The notes: generated by a model not told the origin, from the sequence alone. DNA of 24,201 nt from JAZDKP01 sp043802925 (GCA_043802925.1 JAZDKP010000144.1:1-24201), one strand, 5' to 3'. Shown: positions 14,954-23,448, counted from the stretch's first letter. Program-made: numbers and translations.

Positions 14954-15852
14954 AGCAACTTTTCCGGCAATGGGATGTCGCCGGTGAGTCCGACCTGAGC
15001 CGCGAAGGGCTTCAACCGTTCCGTGATTGCATCCGCGGTCACACCCCGTTTTACCATTACATAAAAATTGGAGAACAGCCAATTGCTGCCAAGCGGCGCG
15101 CCGCCTGTGAGGGTCAGCGCCATGTCAATCATGGATCGGTCAGCCCGGGCCATGAAATTAAGGCGACTCCGGACGGAAAACAGGTACGCCTCACCCGTTT
15201 CACCGGGCAGCGTCTGGGAGGGCCCCTCCGGTTTTGAATAGCCGGTCACGAGTTCGAACGTCGTCAATTTACGGAAAAGTCGTTGGGACACATCGCCCTG
15301 AAGCCCGGGAGATTCGGGATAGTCCGTTGCGTTTGTATTGTACAGGCCGGGATTTTTATAGAAAGATTTTTTGACAAAGACGGTTCCGTAAGCGAGGACC
15401 GGAATTCCGGCGCGGAGATAGGTGCAAAGCAGGGGCACGGAACAGGCGCGCAATTCATAAACAGAGAGGTCGTTTCCAACCACGGTCTCGAGGTAGCGGA
15501 GCGGGCGGAAGGAGGGGCTGTCATAATTATAAGTACGGGTAATGTCCTTGGCCGCTGCGGTGTCCGCGAACGAAAGAAAGGGGCGGGCGGGCAATGCGGC
15601 ACGCGCTGCAAGATTGAGGAAGGTCTCCTGCATGCGGTAGAAATCGTGTTCCGGAATCCGTGCGAACCCGGTGTCCTTAAGTGCGCGGAACAGCAATTCT
15701 TCGTCCGGATCCGCAGGGGGCAAGGGGACCTCACGGGTGCGCGAGACAATCACCCCGTCCCGCAGGTCCGGATTGGTAAACACGCCGGCACACGAAAGGA
15801 TCATCAACGCGCACGGCAGAAGGAAAAGGAAAAAAGAAAAGGGCCCGTTCAT
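14950..15852 (-). CDS. Predicted lipoprotein of unknown function
   Basis: 300-aa protein with a hydrophobic leader ending in a good lipobox (ALMILSCAG, Cys21), so it is probably lipid-anchored in the periplasm or outer membrane. I recognise no domain. The mature part is mixed alpha/beta without repeats; it has a hydrophobic region near ACSVPLLCTYLRAGIPVLAYGTVFVKKS and a C-terminal segment with LSWLFSN-like aromatics. No clear ribosome site is seen at 15852. It follows the pilin-like gene by 14 bp, so the two may be co-expressed. It ends tail-to-tail with the PHP gene, sharing CTAG, without a terminator between. Confidence 0.75.
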   Translation of the reverse strand: MNGPFSFFLFLLPCALMILSCAGVFTNPDLRDGVIVSRTREVPLPPADPDEELLFRALKDTGFARIPEHDFYRMQETFLNLAARAALPARPFLSFADTAAAKDITRTYNYDSPSFRPLRYLETVVGNDLSVYELRACSVPLLCTYLRAGIPVLAYGTVFVKKSFYKNPGLYNTNATDYPESPGLQGDVSQRLFRKLTTFELVTGYSKPEGPSQTLPGETGEAYLFSVRSRLNFMARADRSMIDMALTLTGGAPLGSNWLFSNFYVMVKRGVTADAITERLKPFAAQVGLTGDIPLPEKLL

Positions 15853-15866
15853 GGGCTTGGGATCCG

Positions 15867-16265
15867 TTACTGGTATTCCCAGTTCAGTGTTTTCGGCTTG
15901 AGGAGGCCGTCGTTTTTTTCAAGTTTGTAGGAACAGAGGATAATCGTTTTGGAGCCCCGGTTGGTGCCGGTGGACTGGGCCCGGTAGATGGAATCGTTGA
16001 GCTTTTCGATGGAGACCGAATAAAAGCCCTCGCGGCATTTAACGTTCATGAATCCTGCGTTCCAGGCCGGGTTGTCCTTGATGGCCTCGAGCGCCTGGGT
16101 GAGGCCCTCTTCTGCGATTTCCTGGGAGAGGCGTTTGTCAAACTCGCGGTCGCCGTTCTTTTTTGCCACGTAGAAATTGATGACGAACCCGAGCAACACG
16201 AGCGTGACGATGGAGAGGATGATGATGACCGTGGACTGGGCTGCGCCTGTATTATTGTTTTTCAT
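15867..16265 (-). CDS. Small single-pass membrane protein, PilX/minor-pilin-like
   Basis: 132-aa protein with a 10-residue polar N-terminus, a hydrophobic helix (about residues 11-33: STVIIILSIVTLVLLGFVINF) and a soluble part. The segment EGLTQALEAIKDNPAWNAGF plus the later STGTNRGSKTIILCSYKL resembles the N-terminal half of PilX-type minor pilins and similar type IV pilus proteins (helix, then a strand-rich end). No prepilin-peptidase cleavage site (G followed by F/M-T-L) is obvious, so the assignment is tentative. It could simply be a membrane-anchored protein. It lies just upstream of the unknown lipoprotein gene. No pilus machinery is nearby. Confidence 0.6.
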   Translation of the reverse strand: MKNNNTGAAQSTVIIILSIVTLVLLGFVINFYVAKKNGDREFDKRLSQEIAEEGLTQALEAIKDNPAWNAGFMNVKCREGFYSVSIEKLNDSIYRAQSTGTNRGSKTIILCSYKLEKNDGLLKPKTLNWEYQ

Positions 16266-16348
16266 GTTGTGATGTCTTAAAATATATTAAAAAAAGGCCG
16301 GGGTAAATAATTATGTTATTGACACGGATTTATCACCCTCAATCAAAC

Positions 16349-17113
16349 TCAGGCGTCATTCGGTTTGTGCATTTTCGCGATCCATTCCACTCCTTCCCGG
16401 TCTTTAAAGAAATCAAGCCACAGGTAATGAAGTTTGCAACCCGTGTTGACGCGGACGCCGTGTTCGGAACCGGAAGGGACATGGAGAAGGACGAATTCAC
16501 CGAAAGAGACCGCTTTTGCGTCAGCCGTGACATCGCATAGGTTGTCCTTGAGACCGAAGAAGAGTTGTTCGAGCATGGGATGCCGGTGTGCGCCGACTGC
16601 GTCCGGCCCGGCCGTTTCAACGGATCCCATGCAGAAACGGGGGATGATTTTTTCCGGAACCAGGGTTCGGTTCACGGTTTTTTCACTCTTGATGGCCTCC
16701 CTGTAGGTTCTACAGTCCGCATACCGGATGAAATAGGGGAGGAGCTTTTTCGTTGCTTCAAGGTCTTTTGCATCTTCCGGTGTCACTGCCAGTTCGATTT
16801 CAAGATACTCCAGGGGAACATCCGGGGCGCAGGTGAATGAAAAGGGGGCCCGGAAGGCGGGAATGAAGAGCGCCCACGGCGACGCGGTAAAGGTCTTTTC
16901 TTCCGCAACAACAGAGCCGGTTCCGCGGATGAAAAAGAAAATGCTGAGTCTATCGGCCACGGGATGGAAGATCTGCTCCGTGGAAGGGGCTTGCGCGCCG
17001 GCAAAGGTGCGGACGTCCGCGATTTCGCCCGGGAGCACGGGCAGGCGGGAACAGCGGTTTTGGGCCAGGGATTGGGCTGGATTTACAACAGCGGTTGGAA
17101 TGGAATTTTTCAT
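16349..17113 (-). CDS. Two-domain cupin (bicupin) protein
   Basis: 254-aa cytoplasmic protein with two cupin-like barrels. The N-terminal half (about residues 30-120: ADRLSIFFFIRGTGSVV, ALFIPAFRAPF) lacks a His-X-His motif. The C-terminal half has an intact metal site: AHRHPMLEQLFF (His-X-His then Glu) and PSGSEHGVRV (His). Cupins are mostly sugar- or small-molecule-modifying or binding proteins; the substrate is not evident here. I chose the start at 17113 because GGAGT lies 9 nt upstream and the cupin homology begins soon after. An in-frame extension to 17203 would overlap the upstream PilZ gene. It lies 52 bp after that gene. Confidence 0.8.
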   Translation of the reverse strand: MKNSIPTAVVNPAQSLAQNRCSRLPVLPGEIADVRTFAGAQAPSTEQIFHPVADRLSIFFFIRGTGSVVAEEKTFTASPWALFIPAFRAPFSFTCAPDVPLEYLEIELAVTPEDAKDLEATKKLLPYFIRYADCRTYREAIKSEKTVNRTLVPEKIIPRFCMGSVETAGPDAVGAHRHPMLEQLFFGLKDNLCDVTADAKAVSFGEFVLLHVPSGSEHGVRVNTGCKLHYLWLDFFKDREGVEWIAKMHKPNDA

Positions 17114-17165
17114 AGAATAAACTCCGGGGCTATAATGGAGGTGTGTAAGGCTTTCGGGGGACGAG

Positions 17166-18296
17166 TTATTTCTGCCACTGAAGTTCTTCGCGCTGCATCT
17201 CAAAAATCAGCCGGATAATTTTTTCCTTTACGCTGGTTTCAACATTATCGTACTCCACGTGATTTTCGAACATGGGCGCACCCTGCACCTCCCGGGGTAC
17301 GGCGCGCAACACGATGCCGCGCACTCCGTGAAACGCGTTGCTTCGGAGGGGAAAACCGAGCAGGATGATGTCGCCTCCGTTCAGGGGCGCCTCGGTCTGA
17401 AGGCTTAGACCCCCGCCGCTTATGTCGGTGATGGTGCCGGAATGGCGGATCGCTCCTTTGGCGCGTTCAGGCGCGGCAGGGGACTTGAGGATGCGGAACG
17501 TGGCCTGATTGTTGACCTCAATGCGGACATGGCTGCGCACCTGCCGCCGGTTCATTTCAATTGCGTGTTCAAACGTGATGCGCCTGCGGTCCGGGGCCAC
17601 GCGGAGGACCCTGGGCAGAAATGAATACTCCGCCTCTCCCTGTTTGAACAGCGACACCTGAAGCAACCCGTCTTGCCGGAGCGATAGCGGAGCAATGGCA
17701 TTGTCTGCGAATTCCGCGCTCATGGAAAGCTCGGTGATTTCCACAAGTGTTGCGCGGTACTTCTCTTCTGCGGCGTCCTCCGGGACTCGAAGCGTGAGCG
17801 GTTGGCCCGTGGATAGTTCGCGGGACGAAAAATACCGCGCGCCAGCCGGAATTTTAAGAAAACCGAGTTTTCTTCGCGTTGAGGCGATGGTATCGCTGAC
17901 ATTGCGCAGCAATACGGGGTTTTCGCTGCATTTTTCCAGCTCGCGGCCCACGCCGATCTCGAAATATTCAATGTTCCGGAAAATAAGCTCGGATTCGGTC
18001 AGACCGCTGTTCAGGATCGCCTTTTTCAGCAGCGTGATTTCCGCGGTATTGAGGGTGAATTTTTTAGAAAGCGCGCTGAATGCTTCGCGGGAGGCCCTTT
18101 TTCCAGCGGCAACGGCATTCAGGGAGCGCATGAAATGAAACAGGAGCGCAAGGCCGGCAATAACGGCCATTGCGATGAGAATGAAGACCGCAGCCGAACG
18201 GGTGGCTGTGGGCCAGGAACCCGTCAAAGCGGTGATATCAATGCCTGCCAGCACTTGCCCGGCCGCGGCATATAACATTATGAATATAAAACGCAT
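17166..18296 (-). CDS. Membrane-anchored PilZ (c-di-GMP receptor) protein
   Basis: 376-aa protein with an N-terminal signal/transmembrane region (about residues 1-18 and 33-55) and a helical juxtamembrane part. A YcgR-N-like beta domain follows (about 155-250), then a C-terminal PilZ domain (about 250-365). The PilZ c-di-GMP motifs are present: Arg254-SHV-Arg258 (RXXXR) and DISGGG at 291-296 ([D/N]XSXXG). It therefore likely binds c-di-GMP and transmits the signal at the inner membrane. The start at 18296 is not fixed by a ribosome site; Met7 (18278) is the alternative. It is divergent from the HD-GYP-N-like/HDOD pair, so second-messenger or regulatory functions flank the shared 133-bp promoter region. 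Output target unknown. Confidence 0.87.
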   Translation of the reverse strand: MRFIFIMLYAAAGQVLAGIDITALTGSWPTATRSAAVFILIAMAVIAGLALLFHFMRSLNAVAAGKRASREAFSALSKKFTLNTAEITLLKKAILNSGLTESELIFRNIEYFEIGVGRELEKCSENPVLLRNVSDTIASTRRKLGFLKIPAGARYFSSRELSTGQPLTLRVPEDAAEEKYRATLVEITELSMSAEFADNAIAPLSLRQDGLLQVSLFKQGEAEYSFLPRVLRVAPDRRRITFEHAIEMNRRQVRSHVRIEVNNQATFRILKSPAAPERAKGAIRHSGTITDISGGGLSLQTEAPLNGGDIILLGFPLRSNAFHGVRGIVLRAVPREVQGAPMFENHVEYDNVETSVKEKIIRLIFEMQREELQWQK

Positions 18297-18385
18297 TGTT
18301 TCAGGCGTTTATTTTCGATTGATTCTTCATGTTAAATAATATATTTTGAAACTCCACGACTCGGCCGGTCGTCATTATTATAGAA

Positions 18386-18391
18386 TATAAT
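18386..18391 (+). promoter_or_regulatory. TATAAT -10 element upstream of the small HD-GYP-N-like gene
   Basis: A consensus TATAAT (18386-18391) sits in the AT-rich gap between the divergent PilZ and HD-GYP-N-like genes, about 50 bp before the ATG at 18442. No convincing -35 hexamer is seen at the usual distance, so this is a weak candidate. Confidence 0.3.
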
Positions 18392-18441
18392 ATTCACGCC
18401 TGTCGTGCCGTTAAAATTTTGGTTATCATTTGAAAAAATAT

Positions 18442-18762
18442 ATGAAAAAAATCCCTATCGATAAAATCGAAGACGGCATGGTTTTGGCCAAGCCCCTTAT
18501 CGGAAGCGCGGGCAACATCCTGCTTAATGAAGGCGTGGTGCTGAAGGTGTCCATGGTCGCGCGCTTGCGGAACTGGGACATCCCTTCGGTCACTGTTCAG
18601 AGCACCGAAGAGACCGTGGAAGAAAGCAGCACCGCGCAGGCCGTTGAGTTCCATTCCGAGATCCTCGATGAGGTCTTCAAGGACGTGATGAAGCATCCCA
18701 TCATGCGCATTGTATATGAGGCGACGCACGATTACTTTAAAAGCAAACTGACGAATGGATGA
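18442..18762 (+). CDS. Small HD-GYP N-terminal (DUF3391-like) domain protein
   Basis: 106-aa protein whose first half (about residues 1-50: PIDKIEDGMVLAKPL, GSAGNILLNEGVVL, ARLRNWDIPSVTVQ) matches the small N-terminal domain that precedes HD-GYP or sits beside HDOD genes. The second half is a charged alpha-helical tail. No catalytic domain is attached. An in-frame TTG 12 nt upstream (18430) is an alternative start; neither has a ribosome site. The 3' end overlaps the HDOD gene by 8 bp, so the two are translationally coupled and may act together. The function is not known; a role as a regulatory partner of HDOD is my inference. Confidence 0.75.
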   Translation: MKKIPIDKIEDGMVLAKPLIGSAGNILLNEGVVLKVSMVARLRNWDIPSVTVQSTEETVEESSTAQAVEFHSEILDEVFKDVMKHPIMRIVYEATHDYFKSKLTNG

Positions 18763-19621
18763 AATAAGCACCCGCGAAAAGTTGAAGTTGGTTACGGAAA
18801 AAGTCACCGGCCTCCCCACGTTGCCCAAAGTGATTCAGGAAATCACCAACCTCATGCAAAACCCCCGCACTTCCGCGGAGGAGGTCGGTCGCGCCATCAC
18901 CATGGATCAAGCGCTGGCCTCCAAGGTACTCCGTCTTGTCAATTCCGCCTTTTACGGGTTTCCGGGCCGCATCAACACAATCACCCATGCCATCGTCATC
19001 CTTGGTTTTAATACGGTCAAAAATATTGTGCTTACGGCCTCGGTTTTTGACAAACTCGGCGGCCTGGGCCGCAAGGAGGGCTTTGACCTTGAAAAGTTCT
19101 GGCTCCATTCCATTGCCACGGGCGTCATTGCCAAGGAAATCGCTAAAAAGATCAACTTTCGTTATTATGAAGAAAGTTTTCTCGCCGGACTGCTGCACGA
19201 CATTGGAAAAATCATCCTTATCCGTTTTCTGCCCGAGGAATTTGACAAGGTCGCGGCCGTTCAGCGTGACGAGCAGTGCCTTTTTCTAGAAGCGGAAAAA
19301 AAGGCCATTGACCTCACCCATAATGAAATTGGCAACTGGCTGGCCCAGCGCTGGAACCTTCCCGAAGACCTGCGTGCCGCCATCCTCTACCATCATGCGC
19401 CCATGCTCGCCAACCAGCACAAGAACATGATTTATGCGGTGCACACGGCCGATGCCCTGGCCCGGGCGCTTTGTATCGGTTCCGGCGGTGACAATAAAAT
19501 GCCGACCCTCCACCCCGAGGTCTGGGAGGAGCTTAAGTTCAGCCGCCAGCTCCTCGACAAAATCTACAAGGACATTGAAACGGAACTCGACAAAGCCGCG
19601 GTGTTCTTCCAGATTATGTGA
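18755..19621 (+). CDS. HDOD-domain signalling protein
   Basis: 288-aa protein with an HDOD domain (PF08668 type, about residues 14-215): LPTLPKVIQEI, DQALASKVLRLVNSAFYGFP, INTITHAIVILGFNTVKNIVL, then FLAGLLHDIGK with His148-Asp149. HDOD lacks the full metal set of HD phosphohydrolases and is thought to act as a protein-protein or ligand-binding output module in signalling, chemotaxis and c-di-GMP pathways. A helical C-terminal tail follows. The start at 18755 overlaps the upstream gene's stop (ATGGATGA). Together with the small HD-GYP-N-like gene and the divergent PilZ gene it suggests a c-di-GMP/stress signalling locus, by inference. Confidence 0.92.
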   Translation: MDEISTREKLKLVTEKVTGLPTLPKVIQEITNLMQNPRTSAEEVGRAITMDQALASKVLRLVNSAFYGFPGRINTITHAIVILGFNTVKNIVLTASVFDKLGGLGRKEGFDLEKFWLHSIATGVIAKEIAKKINFRYYEESFLAGLLHDIGKIILIRFLPEEFDKVAAVQRDEQCLFLEAEKKAIDLTHNEIGNWLAQRWNLPEDLRAAILYHHAPMLANQHKNMIYAVHTADALARALCIGSGGDNKMPTLHPEVWEELKFSRQLLDKIYKDIETELDKAAVFFQIM

Positions 19622-19693
19622 TTGCGAAAGCGAACATGAAATCAAATGTTACGAGACGGTCTTTTTAACCAAAAACTTTCAAAGGGAGGTTCC

Positions 19694-20245
19694 ATGCGTT
19701 TTCTCATCGTCACTTTGGCTACGCTCAGCCTGTTCTTCGTGGGTTGTGGTGGCTCCAAGCAGGCCGCTCCGCCGAAAGATGAATCCGGCATGCCGTCTTT
19801 TGTCCTGAATCCGCCCAGTGCACCCGGCAAAATTTACGGTTCGGGCACCGCGAAAAAACAGAGCATGGAACTGGCCATGCAGATCGCGGATCTCAACGCC
19901 AAGGTCAAAATCGCACAGGTTCTCGGGCAAAAGATTTCGAACATGACCAAGCAGTTCCTGCAGGAATCGGGCATCAACAGCCCCGAAGCCACCGAGTTTT
20001 CACAGTCCGTCACCAAGGCCGTCACGGATCAGGACCTGGTCGGCGTGGTCATTGAAAAGCGCGAATTCATCGAGGGCACCTGTTATACACTCGCCGTGCT
20101 TGATCTCGCCAGCCCGGACCTCAAGAGCATGGTCAAGAAAAAGGTCGAAGGCCAGTTGACTTCCAAGGAAGCGCTCCTCTCCGAATTCCGCGCCAAGCAG
20201 GGCTTTGAAGCGCTCGACAAAGAACTCGACAAAATGCAAAACTAA
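19694..20245 (+). CDS. LPP20-family outer-membrane-type lipoprotein (FlgP-like)
   Basis: 183-aa lipoprotein: signal ending in FVGCGG with lipidated Cys18. An LPP20-type domain follows, in which YGSGTAKKQSMELAMQIADLNAKVKIAQVLG (read in two parts: YGSGTAKKQSMELAMQIA and DLNAKVKIAQVLG) is followed by a helical tail. LPP20 proteins are outer-membrane lipoproteins; the FlgP members belong to the basal-disc/H-ring region of some flagella. I chose the start at 19694 because GGGAGG lies 5-6 nt upstream. Its stop codon at 20243-20245 is the first three bases of a palindromic repeat. It leads a three-gene envelope cluster; no flagellar gene is in the window, so flagellar function is not shown. Confidence 0.82.
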   Translation: MRFLIVTLATLSLFFVGCGGSKQAAPPKDESGMPSFVLNPPSAPGKIYGSGTAKKQSMELAMQIADLNAKVKIAQVLGQKISNMTKQFLQESGINSPEATEFSQSVTKAVTDQDLVGVVIEKREFIEGTCYTLAVLDLASPDLKSMVKKKVEGQLTSKEALLSEFRAKQGFEALDKELDKMQN

Positions 20246-20292
20246 CACCTCACCCCCCGGCCCCCTCTCCTGAAGGAGATGGGGAGCAAGAG
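20243..20292 (+). repeat. GC-rich palindromic repeat, copy 1 (stop-anchored)
   Basis: Begins TAACACCTCACCCCCC, whose TAA is the stop of the LPP20 gene. It contains the imperfect hairpin CCCCCTCTCC (20261-20270), TGAA loop, GGAGATGGGG (20275-20284). It may also act as a transcription or mRNA-stability element. Related copies follow the next two genes. Confidence 0.75.
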
Positions 20293-20331
20293 TGATTCTC
20301 TGTGGAATTAAACAAAATAAGGAAACATAGA

Positions 20332-22059
20332 ATGAAAAAAATTCTTCTCTTCACACTGATTACGGGACTGGCCATTGGCGTCTGCGCCCAGGCTGCAAAA
20401 CCCGCTCCGGCTCCGGCCGCGGCTCCTGCTGTTCCGGCCCCTGTACCTGCCCCAGCTGCCGTCCCTGAACCCGCCGCTGCTCCGGCCCCGGCTCCGAATC
20501 CCTCCGCGGTCCTCGATACCAAGGAAGCGGAACAGACGGCTGCCACCACCGAGGCCGGCAAGTACGAACGCAAGTCCGTCACCTACATCAACGCACTTTG
20601 GCTCATGGACAAGAAAGCCAAAGAATTGACCGCCGAACAGGTGACCTATACGCTCGATAAGGTCAAAACCAAGATCATGATGGATCGCTTTGATTACAAC
20701 CCGCTGCCGGATGCGTTTGTATCTGAATTTGTGGCCAAGGCGAATGCCCAGGAAAAGCTGACAATCGATAATATCGCGGGTCTTATGGATTCCACGATTG
20801 TTCCCAAGATTCTCGCGATTGTAGATCTCCAGAAAGAACTGCGTGCACAGAGCTATACGACCGAAGCGCAGAAGAACTCCTTTTACGCCACCAAGGCCAA
20901 GGAATTCGGCTTTACGGATGTTGAAATCGCCAAGATTATGAATGCGGCCTTCATCTTTATTCCCGTGGCCGCCAACTATAAGGCCTCCTGCAGCGGTGAA
21001 AAATGCGCGTCCAGCATGGACGTGGGCATCCTCTGGTATCGCATATCCACGAAGGGCGAAAAACCGGTGGCCAAGCTGGTCGTCAAGAAAATGACCGGTT
21101 CTTCGGGTATGGCCAAGAACAAGAGAATGTATGTGTCCGAAGGCAAGCCTGTGGACGCAGCCACGTTTTGCTTTCGCTCATTGGTCAAGAATGCGGCGCG
21201 CAACCTGTTGGTTGCTACGCAGGAAATGCCCGAGTTCCGCCTCTCCGGCCAGGTTGTTGACAAGGACAAAGGCGTTGTGGGCTTTGACCTCGGCAAAAAG
21301 GAAGGCCTGCAAGTCGATCAAAAGTTCAGCATCTGTGAACTGGAAGAACTGGCTGATGGCTCGGTCAAACAGACCAATGCAGGCTGGGTTTCGGTCAAAA
21401 TGGTTGCGGATTCCAACAGCAAAGAGGGTTATAAGTCCAAAGCTCAGATTATCACCGGCGATCCCATGGCCGGCGCGGTTCTCTCCGAATTCCCCCGCCT
21501 CCCCATTGACATCGGCGTTCTGTTCCGCATGTCCCCCGGTATCTATAACACGGCCACCAAAAAAGATGTTTATGGCTCGGGCATGGGCATCCAAATCGAC
21601 GCCCGTTACAACGTGGGCCGCTACTTCCGCTGGCCGCAGCTTTTTGCGGGTGTGGGTTATGCGTTGGGTGGCAACGGCGAGCGGAAAGACGCGTCCCTTC
21701 TCTCTTCCGCTGGCATGGGTTCGCTCGAAACGGGCGCTTTTTCGGCCCTGACCATCTTTGCATTGCAGCGCTTTTATATCAAACGGTTCACAGTGGGCGG
21801 TGAACTCGCCTACGAATCGCAGAGCATCGGCCCCCTGACCGCTTATTCCAGCACGGTTATCGCATTCGGCGCAAACCTGGGCGCGGCCCTGACACCCTCC
21901 ATCAATTTTGAGGCGAAAGTACGCTATGAATCGGGCAGCGTGGAAGAAATAACGGACTGGGACCACTCCGGTCTTGGTATCCAGGCGGGTGTTGTTTACA
22001 GCCCCGCGGCCCTGCCGTTTGACCCGGTGGACTACGTTCGCGGTAGATTCGGGTTTTAA
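20332..22059 (+). CDS. Exported outer-membrane beta-barrel protein with Ala/Pro-rich linker
   Basis: 575-aa protein. It has a signal peptide (about residues 1-20, ending CAQA), an Ala/Pro-rich low-complexity linker (about 21-60), a helical region (about 75-215) and a Cys-containing mixed region (CSGEKC near 225; KMTGSSGMAKNKRMYV). A beta-strand-rich C-terminal half (about 395-575: ARYNVGRYFRW, AGVGYALGG, FTVGGELAYESQSIG, FEAKVRYESGS) ends in RGRFGF with a terminal aromatic, as outer-membrane barrels do. I chose the start at 20332 (AAGGAAA upstream); the ten codons before it are not signal-like. No family is recognised with confidence. It lies between LPP20 and the FlgT-like gene and ends in a repeat copy at 22057, suggesting one envelope complex. 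Confidence 0.75.
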   Translation: MKKILLFTLITGLAIGVCAQAAKPAPAPAAAPAVPAPVPAPAAVPEPAAAPAPAPNPSAVLDTKEAEQTAATTEAGKYERKSVTYINALWLMDKKAKELTAEQVTYTLDKVKTKIMMDRFDYNPLPDAFVSEFVAKANAQEKLTIDNIAGLMDSTIVPKILAIVDLQKELRAQSYTTEAQKNSFYATKAKEFGFTDVEIAKIMNAAFIFIPVAANYKASCSGEKCASSMDVGILWYRISTKGEKPVAKLVVKKMTGSSGMAKNKRMYVSEGKPVDAATFCFRSLVKNAARNLLVATQEMPEFRLSGQVVDKDKGVVGFDLGKKEGLQVDQKFSICELEELADGSVKQTNAGWVSVKMVADSNSKEGYKSKAQIITGDPMAGAVLSEFPRLPIDIGVLFRMSPGIYNTATKKDVYGSGMGIQIDARYNVGRYFRWPQLFAGVGYALGGNGERKDASLLSSAGMGSLETGAFSALTIFALQRFYIKRFTVGGELAYESQSIGPLTAYSSTVIAFGANLGAALTPSINFEAKVRYESGSVEEITDWDHSGLGIQAGVVYSPAALPFDPVDYVRGRFGF

Positions 22060-22139
22060 CACCTCACTCCCCTTTCCCCCCCTCTCCTACCCCTCGACTA
22101 CGCTCGGGGACCCGGAGAGGGGGGCTTAATGAGGGGCAA
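22057..22139 (+). repeat. GC-rich palindromic repeat, copy 2 (stop-anchored)
   Basis: Begins TAACACCTCACTCCCC with TAA as the stop of the beta-barrel gene (22057-22059). CCCCCCTCTCC (22077-22087) pairs perfectly over 11 bp with GGAGAGGGGGG (22114-22124). The 26-nt loop contains CCCCTCGACTACGCTCGGGG, itself with CCCC/GGGG arms. This is the longest of the three copies. Confidence 0.75.
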
Positions 22140-22188
22140 AGATTAAGAAAGCAAACAGAGATTCAGAAGAAAGAAGAAAGGAACCCAA

Positions 22189-23448
22189 ATGAAACGAATC
22201 ATCTCCGCATTCTCGATTTGCCTTTTGGCAATCGGTTTTTGTGCGGCCAAGGACGTGGTTTCAAACAAGCCGCTGTCCAATCAGGCCACCTTTGTCGAAA
22301 GCTTCTCGCCCTCCGAATGGACCATCCAGGCAACGGGCCTTGGCGGGAAAAAGGGCTTCTTTGACGACATGGAAAAGAACGCGCTCCTCGATGCGCGCAA
22401 GTCAGCGGTCCAGTTCGTTCTCACCGGCGGCACGGATCCCATGCTGAATACCCCTGACGCCAAAACCAAGTTCGAGGCCCTCGCCGAAGACTTTTACAAG
22501 GACCTGAACGTCAACGCTTACATCAGTTGGGAAGCCGATAAGGTCATCTCGGTCGTCAAAACGTCGCTGCCTAACGGTGACAAGGGCGCCAAAATCACCA
22601 AGCTCTTTCGCGTCAACCGCGAAAAGCTTAAGGCCGAACTTGTGGCCAAAAGCGTTATCGTCTCAGCCGACGCCCTGGCCTCGGCCGTGGGCAACCCCAA
22701 CATCATGGTCATCCCCGAAACGCCCAAGGGCATCTCGCCCATTTCGGTCCTCGATACCGACCCCCTGGCCAAACATTGCGCCAGCGCCATCGAGAGCTAC
22801 CTAACCGCGCGCATGTACGAAGTCCAGGTCCCCAAGGGCGCGGACCAGCTCAATGAAATGACCGGCATGCTCGCCGAAGGCAAGGGCGCCGAAGAGGACA
22901 TCGCCTATAAAATCGCGTTGTCATTGGGTTCGGACGTCTACATCGTCTACAACTACAACCCGGACATCAAGACCACGGGCAAGGCCTCGGTCAGCGTCCG
23001 CGCCTACGAAACCACCACGGCCAAGCTGCTGGGCACTGAAACCGGCTACAGCAAGACCCGCATGGGCTCCCCGGCCGAACCGCTCCTCGAAGAGGCCATC
23101 AACGATGCCATTGACAAGGTCCTCCAGCGCATCACCAATTACTGGACCCAGGACATGACCAAGGGCATGCAGTACAAGCTCATCTTCAAGATGATGGCGT
23201 CCTTTGACGAAGATAAGACCGAGGAAATCCAGGACAAGGTTTCAGCCTTTGCCAAGACCTTCACCCAAAGAAAAGAAAATGTAATCACGGATAAAACCAT
23301 GGATTACAATGTATGGGCCAAGAAGGAACAGTACGATGGCAGCAATGATATTTACAAGGCCTTCAGAAAAGATATGAAGGGCATGGCCAAGATGAAAAAG
23401 ATTAGCCTGAACCGGAAGCTTATCATCGTGGGGATTGGGGAGGAATAA
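22189..23448 (+). CDS. Exported FlgT-like protein of unknown function
   Basis: 419-aa protein with a signal peptide (about residues 1-20, AKD after CA-A). An N-terminal region (about 40-130: WTIQATGLGG, DDMEKNALLDARKSAVQFVL, the A-x3-ARxxA helix signature) resembles FlgT/LPP20-type N domains. A middle segment (about 165-180: NPNIMVIPETPKG) and an alternating alpha/beta region follow (DVYIVYNYNPDIK, KASVSVRAYETTTAKLLG). The C-terminal tail is Lys-rich and helical. AAGGAAC precedes the ATG. FlgT builds the outer H-ring of Vibrio flagella; similar domains occur in DUF6175-type envelope proteins. Resemblance is by eye only. It follows the beta-barrel gene after repeat copy 2, and its own stop starts repeat copy 3. 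A strong terminator ends the unit. Confidence 0.7.
   Translation: MKRIISAFSICLLAIGFCAAKDVVSNKPLSNQATFVESFSPSEWTIQATGLGGKKGFFDDMEKNALLDARKSAVQFVLTGGTDPMLNTPDAKTKFEALAEDFYKDLNVNAYISWEADKVISVVKTSLPNGDKGAKITKLFRVNREKLKAELVAKSVIVSADALASAVGNPNIMVIPETPKGISPISVLDTDPLAKHCASAIESYLTARMYEVQVPKGADQLNEMTGMLAEGKGAEEDIAYKIALSLGSDVYIVYNYNPDIKTTGKASVSVRAYETTTAKLLGTETGYSKTRMGSPAEPLLEEAINDAIDKVLQRITNYWTQDMTKGMQYKLIFKMMASFDEDKTEEIQDKVSAFAKTFTQRKENVITDKTMDYNVWAKKEQYDGSNDIYKAFRKDMKGMAKMKKISLNRKLIIVGIGEE

Noticed and set aside
16266..16348. Promoter for the pilin-like gene
   Set aside because: A TATATT lies about 20 bp before its ATG, but no -35 is found at 15-19 bp; left uncalled.
21178..22062. 294-codon minus-strand frame opposite the beta-barrel gene
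   Set aside because: Antisense to the clear OMP C-terminus; no signal or domain of its own.
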